From: Bacillus sp. SJS
GTDB taxonomy: Bacteria > Bacillota > Bacilli > Bacillales > Bacillaceae
Direction of reading: 5' to 3'
NCBI RefSeq assembly: GCF_000732485.2
Contig: NZ_JAQV02000015.1
Location: 186,001-250,000, forward strand
DNA length: 64,000 nucleotides
The translations under genes were made by a program, and so were the position numbers. Below, piece by piece: positions 43,781 to 53,376 of the stretch. The notes under the pieces were generated by a model. It ran no database searches. It was given only the letters and a program-made list of their open reading frames with translations, and had not been told where the DNA came from. Positions within the stretch are counted from its first letter, which is position 1. Every line of letters starts with the position of its first letter.

Positions 43781-46150
43781 ATGTCAATTATTTATGAAAA
43801 GTACATGGAGCTCAAATCAAAAAATCAAATAAAGAAGCTTCATAAGATAGTAGAAAAAATCAATGCCCTGGAAGATACGTACAAAGGATTGACCGATGAT
43901 CAGCTGCGTATGAAAACCTCCGCCCTCAAAGAATCCCTCCAAAACGGAAAATCGATGGAAGATATCCGTCCCCATGCATTTGCTTTGGTTAGAGAAGCGG
44001 CTAAACGCACAATTAAACAGCGCCACTATGACGTTCAGCTAATCGGCGGACTCGTGCTATCCGAAGGAAACATCTCACAAATGCAGACAGGTGAAGGGAA
44101 AACCCTAGTCGCCTCTCTTCCAAGCTTTCTTTTTGCTCTTCACGGAAAAGGTGTTCACGTCATTACCTCAAACGAATACCTTGCGAAGCGCGACTTTGAA
44201 CTGATTGGACAAATCCACCGATTTCTCGGTCTTGAAGTGGGCTTAAACCTGTCCGAAATGGATACAGAAGAAAAGAAGCAGGCCTATCTGTGTGATATTA
44301 CGTACGGAACAGGAAATGAATTCGGATTCGATTACCTGCGTGATCACATGGTCAATCAGCCTTCCGAAAAAGTTCAAAGAGGACAAGCCTTTGCCATTCT
44401 CGATGAGATTGACAGCATTTTGATCGATGAAGCAAGAACACCACTCATCATCGCGAACAAATCCGGTGCTTCTATCGAGCTTTTTGAAATTACTTCCATG
44501 ATCGTCAAGTCCTTTAAAAAAGGCGAAGAAATTGAAGTTGACCTCCCTTCCCGCCAGGTTCATTTAACGGAAAAAGGGATTGAACGCATTGAAAAGACGT
44601 TTGGAGTCGATAACCTTTACTCAACCGATCATCAGGTTCTCTTCCATTATATAAATCAGTCCCTTCAGGCTGAATTTATCCTTCGCCGCGATGTAGATTA
44701 CATCGTGAAGGAAGGAAAAATCGAGCTGGTTGATGCCTTCACCGGACGTGTAATGGACGGCCGAAACTTGAGCCACGGGCTTCATCAGGCAATTGAAGCA
44801 AAAGAAGGTCTTGAAATTAATGAAGAAAATGTCACTCAGGCAACGGTTACCGTTCAGAACTATTTCAGAATGTATTCCATTCTTTCCGGAATGACCGGAA
44901 GTGCGATTCCTGCCCAAAAAGAGTTTATGGATATCTACTATCTGGATGTTGTTGAAATCCCAACCAACCGTCCAAAACGCCGTAAAGACGAGCCTGATCT
45001 TATCTATCAGACACTAAACCAAAAATATAAACGGATTGCCGATGAAGTGAAACACATAAGTGAGACAGGTCGGCCTGTGCTTATTGGAACAACCTCTATC
45101 CATCAATCCGAGATGCTTTCTGCCTACTTAAAAAAGGCAAAGGTCACTCACCAGCTGCTTAATGCCAAAACAGAAGAACAGGAAGCCAAACTGATTGCTA
45201 TGGCTGGACAGCGAGGCCAGGTAACGATTTCCACGAACATGGCCGGCCGTGGAACAGATATCCTGCTCGGTGAGGGAGTTGCCAAGCTCGGCGGACTCCA
45301 CATTATTGGTACGGAACGACATGAAAGCGAGCGTGTGGATATGCAGCTCCGCGGACGTGCAGGCCGTCAGGGTGATCCAGGTTCCTCTCAGTTTATTGTG
45401 TCACTCGAGGATGACCTCTTGAATCAATACGATGATGAAGAACTGGAAAAGTGGCTTAAAAAGATGAAGGCCGATGAAACCGGTCTAGTCATAAGCCCTG
45501 ATCCGCGCAAGTTTATGGATAAAGTACAGGAAACCATTGAAAATCAGCATTTCTCAGGACGCGTTCATTTGCTGAAGCTTGAAGACCACCTGGATCAGCA
45601 GCGTAAAGCGATTTACGGGATTCGAAACACTCTACTTGACAGCGAGGAGCTTTCCTCCTCCCTAATTGAACAGTTCAGAACTGTTTACCAGGAGACACTG
45701 GATGAGCTGTGTCCTCCTAATAAAACACCTGAGGAGTGGGATACCCCTGCCCTTTACATGAAGCTTCAATCCATCTTCCCTCTCTCCACTGATGCCGCCT
45801 CACTGGCAGGAAGAGAACGTGAAGACATAGAGGACATGCTTGAAAAAGATGTAAACGCGTATCTATTAGGACTAAGCAAAGTAGATGAAGACGAAAGCAT
45901 TGCCCAGCAAGCAAGAAGCTTCTCTCTTTCCTTGCTCGATCAGGCATGGATTGCCCATCTTGATGTAATGGATGAGCTGAAGGAAGGCATACACCTCCGT
46001 TCGTATGGGCAGGAGGATCCGTATCGCCTGTTCCAGCTTGAGTCGCATCATTCCTTTGAAGAAATGCTGAAGGAATACCGCCATGCTTTATTTGCAAAAA
46101 TCCAATTCATCCTGCCTAACACTCAGGAAATGGAGGGAATTCAATCATGA
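43781..46150 (+). CDS. secA2: Accessory Sec translocase ATPase SecA2
   Basis: 789 residues, shorter than housekeeping SecA (about 840) and lacking its C-terminal zinc tail. Walker A QTGEGKTLVASLPSF, DEIDSILIDEARTPLI, and the helicase motif ISTNMAGRGTDILLGEGVAK are intact. In Bacillus anthracis SecA2 with SlaP exports S-layer proteins; the next gene is the matching S-layer assembly factor. Divergent from the wall-polymer operon. Confidence 0.95.
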   Translation: MSIIYEKYMELKSKNQIKKLHKIVEKINALEDTYKGLTDDQLRMKTSALKESLQNGKSMEDIRPHAFALVREAAKRTIKQRHYDVQLIGGLVLSEGNISQMQTGEGKTLVASLPSFLFALHGKGVHVITSNEYLAKRDFELIGQIHRFLGLEVGLNLSEMDTEEKKQAYLCDITYGTGNEFGFDYLRDHMVNQPSEKVQRGQAFAILDEIDSILIDEARTPLIIANKSGASIELFEITSMIVKSFKKGEEIEVDLPSRQVHLTEKGIERIEKTFGVDNLYSTDHQVLFHYINQSLQAEFILRRDVDYIVKEGKIELVDAFTGRVMDGRNLSHGLHQAIEAKEGLEINEENVTQATVTVQNYFRMYSILSGMTGSAIPAQKEFMDIYYLDVVEIPTNRPKRRKDEPDLIYQTLNQKYKRIADEVKHISETGRPVLIGTTSIHQSEMLSAYLKKAKVTHQLLNAKTEEQEAKLIAMAGQRGQVTISTNMAGRGTDILLGEGVAKLGGLHIIGTERHESERVDMQLRGRAGRQGDPGSSQFIVSLEDDLLNQYDDEELEKWLKKMKADETGLVISPDPRKFMDKVQETIENQHFSGRVHLLKLEDHLDQQRKAIYGIRNTLLDSEELSSSLIEQFRTVYQETLDELCPPNKTPEEWDTPALYMKLQSIFPLSTDAASLAGREREDIEDMLEKDVNAYLLGLSKVDEDESIAQQARSFSLSLLDQAWIAHLDVMDELKEGIHLRSYGQEDPYRLFQLESHHSFEEMLKEYRHALFAKIQFILPNTQEMEGIQS

Positions 46151-46950
46151 CAACCAGCACAGCGGACCAAACCGCCCTTTCCTTCCACCCTTCCTGGGAG
46201 GTAAGCAAGCAGGAGCATTATGTTTATCAATATCACCTTCTTCAGCTCGACCCGCTTGAAGAGAGCCAGCTCTCTATCTCAGGTCTAAAGCTTGAAGCAT
46301 ACGATGACTTCTTTTCTATCACTTCTTTTATAAGAAGCACAGTCAGCAAACCGCTTCAATTCGAAATGCTGCAGCTCCTTCTATTGGATGAAAATCAGGA
46401 AGTCGTTGCACGCGAGACATTTGATATGGAGCATTTTGGAGAACTTCCTCCAAACACAGCGCGTCCATGGAGATTCCTTTTCGGCATGGACACCCTGCTG
46501 GAAGGAAAAGAAATCCCGGCCGACAGCTGGACGATTGCGTTCGAGCTGAAAAAGAAAAATGAACACGTCCTAGACCTTGATCCATCCTGGAAAGAAGGGC
46601 TCACACCTGAGCAGACAAAGCACCTTGAACAAATGGTGCTGGACTTGCCGCCGATGGGAGCAAACGAACTGAACATGATGGGACTCGAGGCCGCCCTCAG
46701 TCCGGCAGGCGACTTAAAAATATCTCTGCTGATCCGGAACGGCAGCCTGAATAACGTAAAACTTGAGCAAATCCCTCTAACAGTTGAAGATGCTGCCGGC
46801 GACATCGTAGCAAACGGTCTGTTTAAAACCGAAGGCCTCGAAGTTAAAGGCAACACAAGCAAGCCTTGGAGCTTTGTTTTCCCGAAGGATATTATTAGAA
46901 AAGAAAATCCCGATTTCACTACCTGGCGCCTTTACCCGCCACAGGGGTGA
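46147..46950 (+). CDS. slaP: Accessory Sec system S-layer assembly protein
   Basis: 267 residues, cytosolic, overlapping secA2 by 4 bases. Two similar halves of about 125 residues, each with a beta-rich SLAP-type repeat (first: ISGLKLEAYDDFFSITSFIR; second: MMGLEAALSPAGDLKISLLI), each ending in a 'KPWSFVF' or 'RPWRFLF' block. Such proteins occur beside secA2 in S-layer-forming Bacillaceae and are needed for S-layer protein secretion. Confidence 0.85.
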   Translation: MTTSTADQTALSFHPSWEVSKQEHYVYQYHLLQLDPLEESQLSISGLKLEAYDDFFSITSFIRSTVSKPLQFEMLQLLLLDENQEVVARETFDMEHFGELPPNTARPWRFLFGMDTLLEGKEIPADSWTIAFELKKKNEHVLDLDPSWKEGLTPEQTKHLEQMVLDLPPMGANELNMMGLEAALSPAGDLKISLLIRNGSLNNVKLEQIPLTVEDAAGDIVANGLFKTEGLEVKGNTSKPWSFVFPKDIIRKENPDFTTWRLYPPQG

Positions 46951-46965
46951 GAATTGGACTGGCAG

Positions 46966-46997
46966 CAGGAATCCTTTTGAAGGGTTCCTGTTTTTTT
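46966..46997 (+). terminator. Terminator of secA2-slaP
   Basis: CAGGAATCC pairs with GGGTTCCTG (one wobble pair) and is followed by seven Ts. Confidence 0.8.
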
Positions 46998-47066
46998 GTT
47001 TGTGGGTGCTGGGATTTGGTTTGCTGAGTGGAGGGTATATTCTATTTCGTTTACAGGGTGTGCAGT

Positions 47067-47193
47067 TGCACTGACCCTCCATACTTTAAAGCAACGGGGG
47101 CCAGAGGTTAAAACCTGCAATCTTTTTCGGGACAAGGGCTTAGCAGGAGCAGGGACGGAGGTTTAGTTCTTTAGCATAGTGGGGGTCAGTGCA
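47067..47193 (+). repeat. 127-bp element with inverted ends, copy 3
   Basis: TGCACTGACCCTCC at one end and GGGGGTCAGTGCA at the other, exactly 127 bp. Holds GGGACGGAGGTTTAGTTCTT near its right end, so it is oriented opposite to the copies near 33 kb. The centre differs from the other copies; ends and the right-hand motif are conserved. Confidence 0.8.
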
Positions 47194-47194
47194 T

Positions 47195-47321
47195 TGCACT
47201 GACCCCCATTGCACTAAAGGAGCGGGGGATGGAGGACAAAACCGCTGAACCCTTGATATAAGCGAGCCGCCGGAATGCGGGGACGGAGGTTTAATGCTTT
47301 AGCAAGGCGGGGGTCAGTGCA
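47195..47321 (+). repeat. 127-bp element with inverted ends, copy 4
   Basis: Again 127 bp with TGCACTGACCCCC and GGGGGTCAGTGCA ends, one base after copy 3. Holds GGGACGGAGGTTTAATGCTT. Tandem pairing of two copies one base apart is seen at both loci. Confidence 0.8.
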
Positions 47322-47335
47322 TTCCCCAAATAAAA

Positions 47336-47376
47336 AACAAAAAACCCCAAAGCCCATCTCAGGCTCTGGAGTTTTT
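47336..47376 (-). terminator. Terminator of the pst operon
   Basis: On the minus strand CTCCAGAGCC pairs imperfectly with GGGCTTTGGGG and is followed by six Ts. Confidence 0.7.
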
Positions 47377-47381
47377 GAAAA

Positions 47382-48281
47382 TTAAGACGCCTTCCGTCTC
47401 TGTCTCATGCTGTAATCGCGTACCCAAATCGGGATTCTCATCATAAGGCTGATAAGAAGGACGATGAGGACGAGGACAGCGGCGGATTTGTCTGCAATTT
47501 GGGCTGCATCTTCCACAAGTGCTTCGGACTGTACGTACCATAGGTGGACAGGCAGCGTTCCCCCTTGGGAAAGCGGATTGAAGTCCCACATAACACCTGA
47601 TGTACCGGTTCCTCCAGCAAGCAGGATAACAGCGGATTCTCCGAAAGCACGGCAGGCTGCTAAACTGACTCCTGTTAAGATCCCTGAAAGAGCAGCAGGA
47701 ATGACCACTTTTACAATGGTAGTAGATTTCGTTGCACCCATGGCGAGAGATGCTTCGCGCAGCTCAGCGGGGACAGAGGTAATAGATTCTTCTGTTACCC
47801 TTGTGATAACAGGAAGGTTTAAGAGGGATAGCGCAATTCCCGCTCCTAAAATCGTTAAACCGATATCAAAAATATCAACGAACAGCACATATCCAAAAAG
47901 GCCAAAGACAATGGATGGAACGGAGGCTAAGCTTTCAACACACGTCCGAATAAATTCGGTCACTCGATTGGCAGGTGCATATTCAGCAAGATAAATTCCG
48001 GCTCCGACTCCAATTGGCAGGGAGATCACCATTGCGATGATCAGTACGTAAATGGAGTTGAACAGGAAGGGTCCGACTCCTCCCCCAGCCAAAATCTCAT
48101 CCGGCAGGTTCACTAGGAAATCCGGTCTTAAAATCGGAAGACCCTTTGCTAAAATGGTGTAAAGCAGCCACGCGATTGTTAGGACAATGACACCCGCTAC
48201 TCCCCAAAGAATACCGGTCAGAACGCTGTCCATCATGTATCGGGACTTTTTCTTCGGAAACTGAATTCTTTCCTTTGTCAT
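47382..48281 (-). CDS. pstA: Phosphate ABC transporter permease PstA
   Basis: 299 residues, six membrane helices. Binding-protein-dependent transport signature with the EAA loop ELREASLAMGATKSTTIVKV, and RAFGESAVILLAGG typical of PstA. Two bases separate it from pstC. No pstB follows; the operon ends here. Confidence 0.93.
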   Translation of the reverse strand: MTKERIQFPKKKSRYMMDSVLTGILWGVAGVIVLTIAWLLYTILAKGLPILRPDFLVNLPDEILAGGGVGPFLFNSIYVLIIAMVISLPIGVGAGIYLAEYAPANRVTEFIRTCVESLASVPSIVFGLFGYVLFVDIFDIGLTILGAGIALSLLNLPVITRVTEESITSVPAELREASLAMGATKSTTIVKVVIPAALSGILTGVSLAACRAFGESAVILLAGGTGTSGVMWDFNPLSQGGTLPVHLWYVQSEALVEDAAQIADKSAAVLVLIVLLISLMMRIPIWVRDYSMRQRRKAS

Positions 48282-48283
48282 GG

Positions 48284-49210
48284 TTAAGCCCCCTTTGTTC
48301 TGATTTTGCGGATAACCAGAATCATGATAGTTGAAATGATCAGCAGCAGGAAGGCCATCATATAAAGGGCGTTGTTCCAGGCAGAACCAAATTCAACATC
48401 AATAATTTGGTTGACAATTGTTGTCGTTAATACAGCAGTTGGTGTGTACAAATCCGTCGGAAGCTGTGCCGTATTTCCGATAACCATAACCACCGCCATC
48501 GTCTCTCCGATCGCTCTTGCCATCCCAAGAATAATCGCCGTCAGAATGCCCGGGCTTGCTGCAGGCAGGATTACGCGGAATATGGTTTGCAGTCGCGTGC
48601 TGCCCATCGCGTAACTCGCTTCTCTTAGTTCGGTCGGAACCGCGGCAATCGCATCATCACTGATTCGAGTAATTGTCGGAAGTACCATTAAAGTAAGAAC
48701 AATGGCAGCTGCAAGAAGACCATCTCCGACTAACGCACCTGTTGCACTTCGGATGAAGGGTACAAGGATCGTCAACCCAAGATATCCATAAACGATTGAC
48801 GGAATTCCGACAAGCAAATCCAGCAGGGGACGGAGTATTCTTTTAAGCCAGTCCGGCGCCACTTCTACTGTAAAGATTGCTAATGCCAGAGAGATAGGTG
48901 CTGCAAATACAAGGGTTAATGCAGTTAAAGACAATGTGCCGAGAATGAAAACTGCGGCTCCGTATTTCTCTGCGTAAGGATCCCATGTAAAAGAAAAGAA
49001 AAACTCCATCGGAGACACGTCATTAAATACCTGCAGACCTGTTTTTCCAATGAATAAAATGATTGAGAATAGAACAACACCGAGTAACAGTGCGCTGCCC
49101 AATGTATAAACGTAGAACGCTCTGTTTTTAGCATAACTTGATTTTTTAATAACGGCCTTTTCGCTAATTTCCGCAGGCGGCGTCATGATATCCTGTTCGA
49201 TCTTCGCCAT
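48284..49210 (-). CDS. pstC: Phosphate ABC transporter permease PstC
   Basis: 308 residues with a cytosolic N-terminal tail and six membrane helices. EAA loop ELREASYAMGSTRLQTIFRV, and GMARAIGETMAVVMVIGN, the PstC signature. Pairs with PstA to form the channel. GGAGG precedes the ATG. Confidence 0.94.
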   Translation of the reverse strand: MAKIEQDIMTPPAEISEKAVIKKSSYAKNRAFYVYTLGSALLLGVVLFSIILFIGKTGLQVFNDVSPMEFFFSFTWDPYAEKYGAAVFILGTLSLTALTLVFAAPISLALAIFTVEVAPDWLKRILRPLLDLLVGIPSIVYGYLGLTILVPFIRSATGALVGDGLLAAAIVLTLMVLPTITRISDDAIAAVPTELREASYAMGSTRLQTIFRVILPAASPGILTAIILGMARAIGETMAVVMVIGNTAQLPTDLYTPTAVLTTTIVNQIIDVEFGSAWNNALYMMAFLLLIISTIMILVIRKIRTKGA

Positions 49211-49235
49211 TTTGGTGATCCTCCATGATTATGCA

Positions 49236-49260
49236 AAGCCAGCCCTAATAGAGCTGGCTT
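49236..49260 (-). promoter_or_regulatory. Stem-loop between pstS and pstC
   Basis: AAGCCAGC pairs with GCTGGCTT in the 190-base pstS-pstC gap. There is no T run. It may protect the pstS mRNA 3' end and so set an excess of binding protein over permease. Confidence 0.5.
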
Positions 49261-49399
49261 CTACTATTTGAAAGGGAGATAAAGAGTTTTTCAGCCGGAA
49301 TAGCTGACGGACATAAGCGCATGAAATCCGCACACCACTGCAGACTTCATGCAAGTCCTGTAAAGCAATGAGTGAATCCTCGAACCTTATCAGCAGATA

Positions 49400-50251
49400 T
49401 TAGAATCCTCTGTAAGGAAGGAATTTAAGCTTTTTCAAAGAGCCATTTTGGAATTTAGAGCTTTGGATATAAGAAATGAACGCAGCGTTAGCACCTTTAG
49501 CAGGTCCTTTAGTCAAGAAGTAGCCTACACCGTAAACTGGGTACTTTTTGCTTTTTACGTTAGTAGTTGTTGCAGCAACGCCATTGTAAGAAAGAGCTTT
49601 AATGCTTCCTTTTACGTAAGCAAGGTCAACATAACCGATTGCATTAGGGTTGGATCCAACAGCAGTAGTCATTTCTCCGCTTTTACCAACCTCTTTGTAG
49701 TTCCCTTTTGTCATGAAGCTTTTGCCTTTAAGAGCTTTTGCCTGATAGTTTACACGAGTACCAGAACCTGTTTTGCGGTTTACAACAACGATTGCTGCAT
49801 CCTTACCGCCAACTTGCTTCCAGTTTGTGATTTTTCCAGAGAAAATGCCTTGAAGCTGAGAAGTAGAAAGATTTTTAACTTTGTTAGATGTATGAACAAT
49901 TGTAGCAAATGGGATTACCGCTACTTTGTAAGCAGTCAAGCCTTTGAATGCGTTGAATCCAGGAACAGCTTTCGTTGCGTCCCAGTCGCAGGCACCGATT
50001 GTTGCGCTTCCTTTAGATACAGACTGAGGACCTGCAATGGAAGAAGAACCGGATACGGATACAGATACTTTTGGATTTGATTTTTTGAATTCTTTTGCAC
50101 CTTGGGAAGTAAGGGGAAGAAGAGCCGTTGAACCAGCTACAACTACCTTTCCAGTTGCTGATGCAGCATTTGCTGATGTTGCGCCAAAAGTAAAACCTAC
50201 AGATACAACTGCCGCTAAAGTAAGGGTGGATACACGTTTCATTAAATTCAT
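49400..50251 (-). CDS. pstS: Phosphate-binding protein PstS
   Basis: 283 residues from the ATG at 50251 (AGGAG 9 bases upstream; a nearer ATG at 50260 abuts the site). Signal peptide ending ATSANAAS without a lipobox cysteine, so unlike most Bacillus PstS it is not lipid-anchored. Phosphate-site motifs: VVAGSTALLPLTS, SVSGSSSIAGPQSVSKG, GACDWDA, and VVNRKTGSGTRVNY. The missing lipid anchor means another means of retention at the membrane or wall. Confidence 0.9.
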   Translation of the reverse strand: MNLMKRVSTLTLAAVVSVGFTFGATSANAASATGKVVVAGSTALLPLTSQGAKEFKKSNPKVSVSVSGSSSIAGPQSVSKGSATIGACDWDATKAVPGFNAFKGLTAYKVAVIPFATIVHTSNKVKNLSTSQLQGIFSGKITNWKQVGGKDAAIVVVNRKTGSGTRVNYQAKALKGKSFMTKGNYKEVGKSGEMTTAVGSNPNAIGYVDLAYVKGSIKALSYNGVAATTTNVKSKKYPVYGVGYFLTKGPAKGANAAFISYIQSSKFQNGSLKKLKFLPYRGF

Positions 50252-50272
50252 TTGATTCATCTCCTAATAAAA

Positions 50273-52042
50273 TTATTTTGTTACGATTTTAAAGCTTCCG
50301 TCTTTCCAAACAACCAGTCTTTCACCGTAAAGTCCTGGAGCTGTTGCAACAACCTGTCCATCTTTAGATACCGCAAAAGAAGTGATTTCCAAAGGAGTAG
50401 ACGCAATCTTCGTTAATTTCATGTCCGAAGGGTTCACTTCATAGATAACAGACATGTTATTCTCTGAAGTTAAAATCATTAGCTTGCCTTCTTGTGTAAC
50501 CGTTACAAATAAAATGTCTTTGTCTTTTACAAGCTGGCTGACCGTATTGTCAGCACGAACCATTGTCAGCACAGGCAGATCTTCAGAGTCTGGCATTGCG
50601 CTAAGGTATACGATGCTTCCGTCTTTCAGGAAAGAAGGGTATACTTTGTTATCTTTTGTTGTAGTGACTGCAGCTGCTGCAGGTGTTTTAGCCGTTAAAT
50701 CAATCGTGTAAAACTGCGGCTCTGTGCCTTCTGTAAGGATATCCGTTACATCGGTTCCGCCATCGCCAGTATCCGTTGTTTTCGTTTCAGCCTCTTTACT
50801 TACTACATATAGAAGTTTTGATCCGTCTGCAGAAAGTCTAAGATCTGTTTTATAGATTTTAGTATCGGATGGGATTTCTTTTAGTGCTCCCGTCGCAATA
50901 TCTACAGAGAATACTTTGTCATTCTTTTCACCTTTAATGAAGTAAGCTTTTTTGCCGTCCTGTGCCCAAACGAAATCTACTTTAATGTCATCGTCTAAGC
51001 TAACGTATCTGGACGTGCCAGTTGTAAGATCAATCAGCGTGATGATACCTGTTTCGTCAGAGTGGATTGCATACATTCCGTCTGGAGAAACCACCACATC
51101 TGTAGCGTTGATTGTACTCATTACTTTTCGTGTGTTCACGTCCATAATGTATGTGCGGGATGCATTTTCGTCTTCATTTGTAACCATCACTTGGGAACCA
51201 ACCCATGCCGGGTTATAAGTGTCACCGGAAACAAGTTTCGAAGTGAAAAGCATGTAGCTTCCATTTTCCGCTTTTTCCATTTGACCGCCGAGTGCTTTGA
51301 CCATATCCATCAAATCGGCGTAAATCACGCCTTTAACCGATACTGGATACACGGACAAATTGACAGTTTCCCCATTAGCTGTTATACTATTTTGGTGAAT
51401 TTTAAATGTAGCAGTTTGTGAGCCTTTTTGAAGCGTCACAGCTGTACCCTTCACCGTAACCTTTGCAGAGTAAGCCTTTGCGATGTCTTGAACGGAGTAT
51501 AGGTACTTACCATTTACACGCAAAGTTTTAGCTGAGTGAAGCTTGCCCTCTACATTCATCTTGGATGTGGATGTTTTAAACATTCCTTTTTCGGATATTA
51601 ATAGATTAGCGTCTATTAATAGATCTCCGCCTAGCGCTTGGACGAAATTCTTCGCTGCCATGAAGAGTGTCTTTCCTGCCATCGCAGGCGGATTTTCTAG
51701 CTTAACCTTTTTGCCATTAACGATTGCCTGGCTGGAACCAGATTTTACTTTAATGGTTTTCATGTCTTTCCCGCTGCCTTTGGAAACGACATAATATTGT
51801 GACTTCTTGTCGTACATGACTTTTGCCGATAGAGCTTTTGCAAGGTCGCTTACAGAGTGAAGCTTTGCTTTGCCTACGACTGCCGCATGAACAACTTTTT
51901 GCTTGCCGTTTACATATACAGACTCTTTCATCGTTTGCTGTACTGCACTTGCTGCCTGAGCTTCATTTATTGCTACAGGGGAAAATGCACTGCCTGCAAG
52001 AACGGCAGAAGCAATCACTAGGCTAGTAAATTCGCGTCTCAT
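50273..52042 (-). CDS. Secreted stalk-domain/beta-propeller protein in the pst operon
   Basis: 589 residues from the ATG at 52042 (GGAGG 8 bases upstream). Signal peptide ending NEAQAAS. Residues about 40-150 and 160-260 are two copper-amine-oxidase-N-like (stalk) domains, seen as VYVNGKQKVVHAAVVGKAKL and LRVNGKYLYSVQDIAKAYSA. The rest forms WD40/TolB-like blades (VVVSPDGMYAIHSDETGI, FVWAQDGKKAYFIKGEK, LRLSADGSKLLYVVSKE). 21 bases upstream of pstS and sharing its promoter, so it may help phosphate capture at the cell surface. No known function. Confidence 0.75.
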   Translation of the reverse strand: MRREFTSLVIASAVLAGSAFSPVAINEAQAASAVQQTMKESVYVNGKQKVVHAAVVGKAKLHSVSDLAKALSAKVMYDKKSQYYVVSKGSGKDMKTIKVKSGSSQAIVNGKKVKLENPPAMAGKTLFMAAKNFVQALGGDLLIDANLLISEKGMFKTSTSKMNVEGKLHSAKTLRVNGKYLYSVQDIAKAYSAKVTVKGTAVTLQKGSQTATFKIHQNSITANGETVNLSVYPVSVKGVIYADLMDMVKALGGQMEKAENGSYMLFTSKLVSGDTYNPAWVGSQVMVTNEDENASRTYIMDVNTRKVMSTINATDVVVSPDGMYAIHSDETGIITLIDLTTGTSRYVSLDDDIKVDFVWAQDGKKAYFIKGEKNDKVFSVDIATGALKEIPSDTKIYKTDLRLSADGSKLLYVVSKEAETKTTDTGDGGTDVTDILTEGTEPQFYTIDLTAKTPAAAAVTTTKDNKVYPSFLKDGSIVYLSAMPDSEDLPVLTMVRADNTVSQLVKDKDILFVTVTQEGKLMILTSENNMSVIYEVNPSDMKLTKIASTPLEITSFAVSKDGQVVATAPGLYGERLVVWKDGSFKIVTK

Positions 52043-52143
52043 CCATTTTACCTCCAATTTTTTTGTTACTTTTGACTGAATTGGGTCCCTCCTAATACTT
52101 GGTCACCTCCTCATTTTTTACCAACTACTACATAACAAGAGTA

Positions 52144-52247
52144 ATTATATTCCCGTTTTGTTAAGGAAGTTTAATTCTATTTTTAAGATTGTAAATTTGT
52201 GGTGAATTTGATGTAAAAAATTGACGAATTGTTGTCAAATTTGTAAC
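52144..52247 (-). promoter_or_regulatory. PhoP-box array and -10 of the stalk-pstSCA operon
   Basis: On the minus strand TTTACA, TTCACC, TTTACA begin at exact 11-base intervals (plus-strand 52212, 52201, 52190), with TTGACA at 52238-52233 and weaker copies between and beyond. Nearer the start, TTAAAC and TTAACA (52174-52159) are 10 bases apart, then TATAAT (52149-52144). PhoP binds TT(A/C/T)A(C/T)A repeats 11 bases apart in Bacillus, and the operon carries pst genes, so phosphate-starvation control is likely. Confidence 0.6.
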
Positions 52248-52285
52248 AATTCACTCTTTTTCTGATTATGTCTATTTACCTATAT

Positions 52286-52316
52286 AAAAAAGACCGCCTT
52301 TTTCGGCGGTCTTTTT
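52286..52316 (-). terminator. Terminator of the CAP gene
   Basis: AAAAAGACCGCC pairs with GGCGGTCTTTTT around a 6-base loop, with A/T runs on both sides; works on either strand. Confidence 0.85.
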
Positions 52317-53227
52317 CAGTCGATGAACATTTGGGTCCAATATTTCTCTTTATAACCGGTCCCAATCTGTCCGAATTCTTTTTTCAGGATATTGGCGCGG
52401 TGTCCCGGACTATTCATCCAGCCTTTCACCACATCGTGAGCTCCTGTATACCCTTTGGCAATGTTTTCACCTGCATATCCATAGTTGACTCCAAACCTCT
52501 GCATCATATCAAATGGAGATCCATAGGTTGGGGAAGTATGGTTAAAATAATTTTTACTGTACATATCTTCGGATTTTTTTCTCGCTACCCCTGATAGCTT
52601 CATATTCAAAGTATATATGGAAAGTTTATTCTTTACCCGTTCAAAATTGGTCAGCAGAAAAACTTCGTATTCAAGCTGGCTGATCCCCCGGCTTTTCGCA
52701 TCAGCCTTTACATATGTTTTTTTCTTCAGGCTTGATTCTGCTGCACGGAGATAGTTTCCCGCTACAGCAGGAATGGCTTCATATTTTCCAGCCGCTTTAA
52801 TGGCAGCTGCCCGCTCTGAGAGCCTCGATAGCTTGGCTATATCCGTACTTCCGCTTGCACCCCTGGTCAAATTGAGTCCAATTTTATAAATCAGCCGGTA
52901 TTCGGAAATCTCGTAAATTACGCGTTCCTTCGCAATTTTTGCCGGCCTTATGTATTGCTTCAGCAAATTCTCTCTTGTACGTTGGCCGGACACTCTGCCG
53001 ATCGCTTTTTCAGCTTCGGCTATTTGAGCTGAATAGCTATCATAGGCGTCATTCATCAGATAAAGATCGCCACTTTTTATGATTTCTTGAAAATAAGCCG
53101 TTTCGACCTTCAGCTTTTCACCCTCCTGCTTCGCAGAAGACAAAGAGTCAGCAGCCAGTCCCGTTTGGGGCATGGTGAAAAGGACAGCTGTAAAAAAAAT
53201 AAATAAGAACGTTTTTGTGTATTTCAT
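52316..53227 (-). CDS. Secreted CAP-domain protein with SbsC-like helical domain
   Basis: 303 residues. Signal peptide (KYTKTFLFIFFTAVLFTMPQ, cleavage after GLA). Residues about 30-160 form a helical domain with EAEKAIGRVSGQRTRENLLK and IRPAKIAKERVIYEISEYRL, shared with the NlpC/P60 and M14 proteins below and resembling S-layer protein SbsC's N-terminal part. Residues about 185-303 are a CAP/SCP (YkwD-type) domain: LTNFERVKNKL, NHTSPTYGSPFDMMQRFG, YAGENIAKG and MNSPGHRANIL. Probably held in the wall through the helical domain. Confidence 0.85.
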   Translation of the reverse strand: MKYTKTFLFIFFTAVLFTMPQTGLAADSLSSAKQEGEKLKVETAYFQEIIKSGDLYLMNDAYDSYSAQIAEAEKAIGRVSGQRTRENLLKQYIRPAKIAKERVIYEISEYRLIYKIGLNLTRGASGSTDIAKLSRLSERAAAIKAAGKYEAIPAVAGNYLRAAESSLKKKTYVKADAKSRGISQLEYEVFLLTNFERVKNKLSIYTLNMKLSGVARKKSEDMYSKNYFNHTSPTYGSPFDMMQRFGVNYGYAGENIAKGYTGAHDVVKGWMNSPGHRANILKKEFGQIGTGYKEKYWTQMFID

Positions 53228-53376
53228 GCCTTTCCCTCCAATTCTATCAGTCTATTCATTATACCATCTCAAGAAATTGCCGGCCGTTTGCATTTTTTTA
53301 CATTGTCATCAAAGCATTATTGCCTTTAGAATAATACGAGATCTTTTTGGCAAAATAACAACTAGCAGGTGATGAT

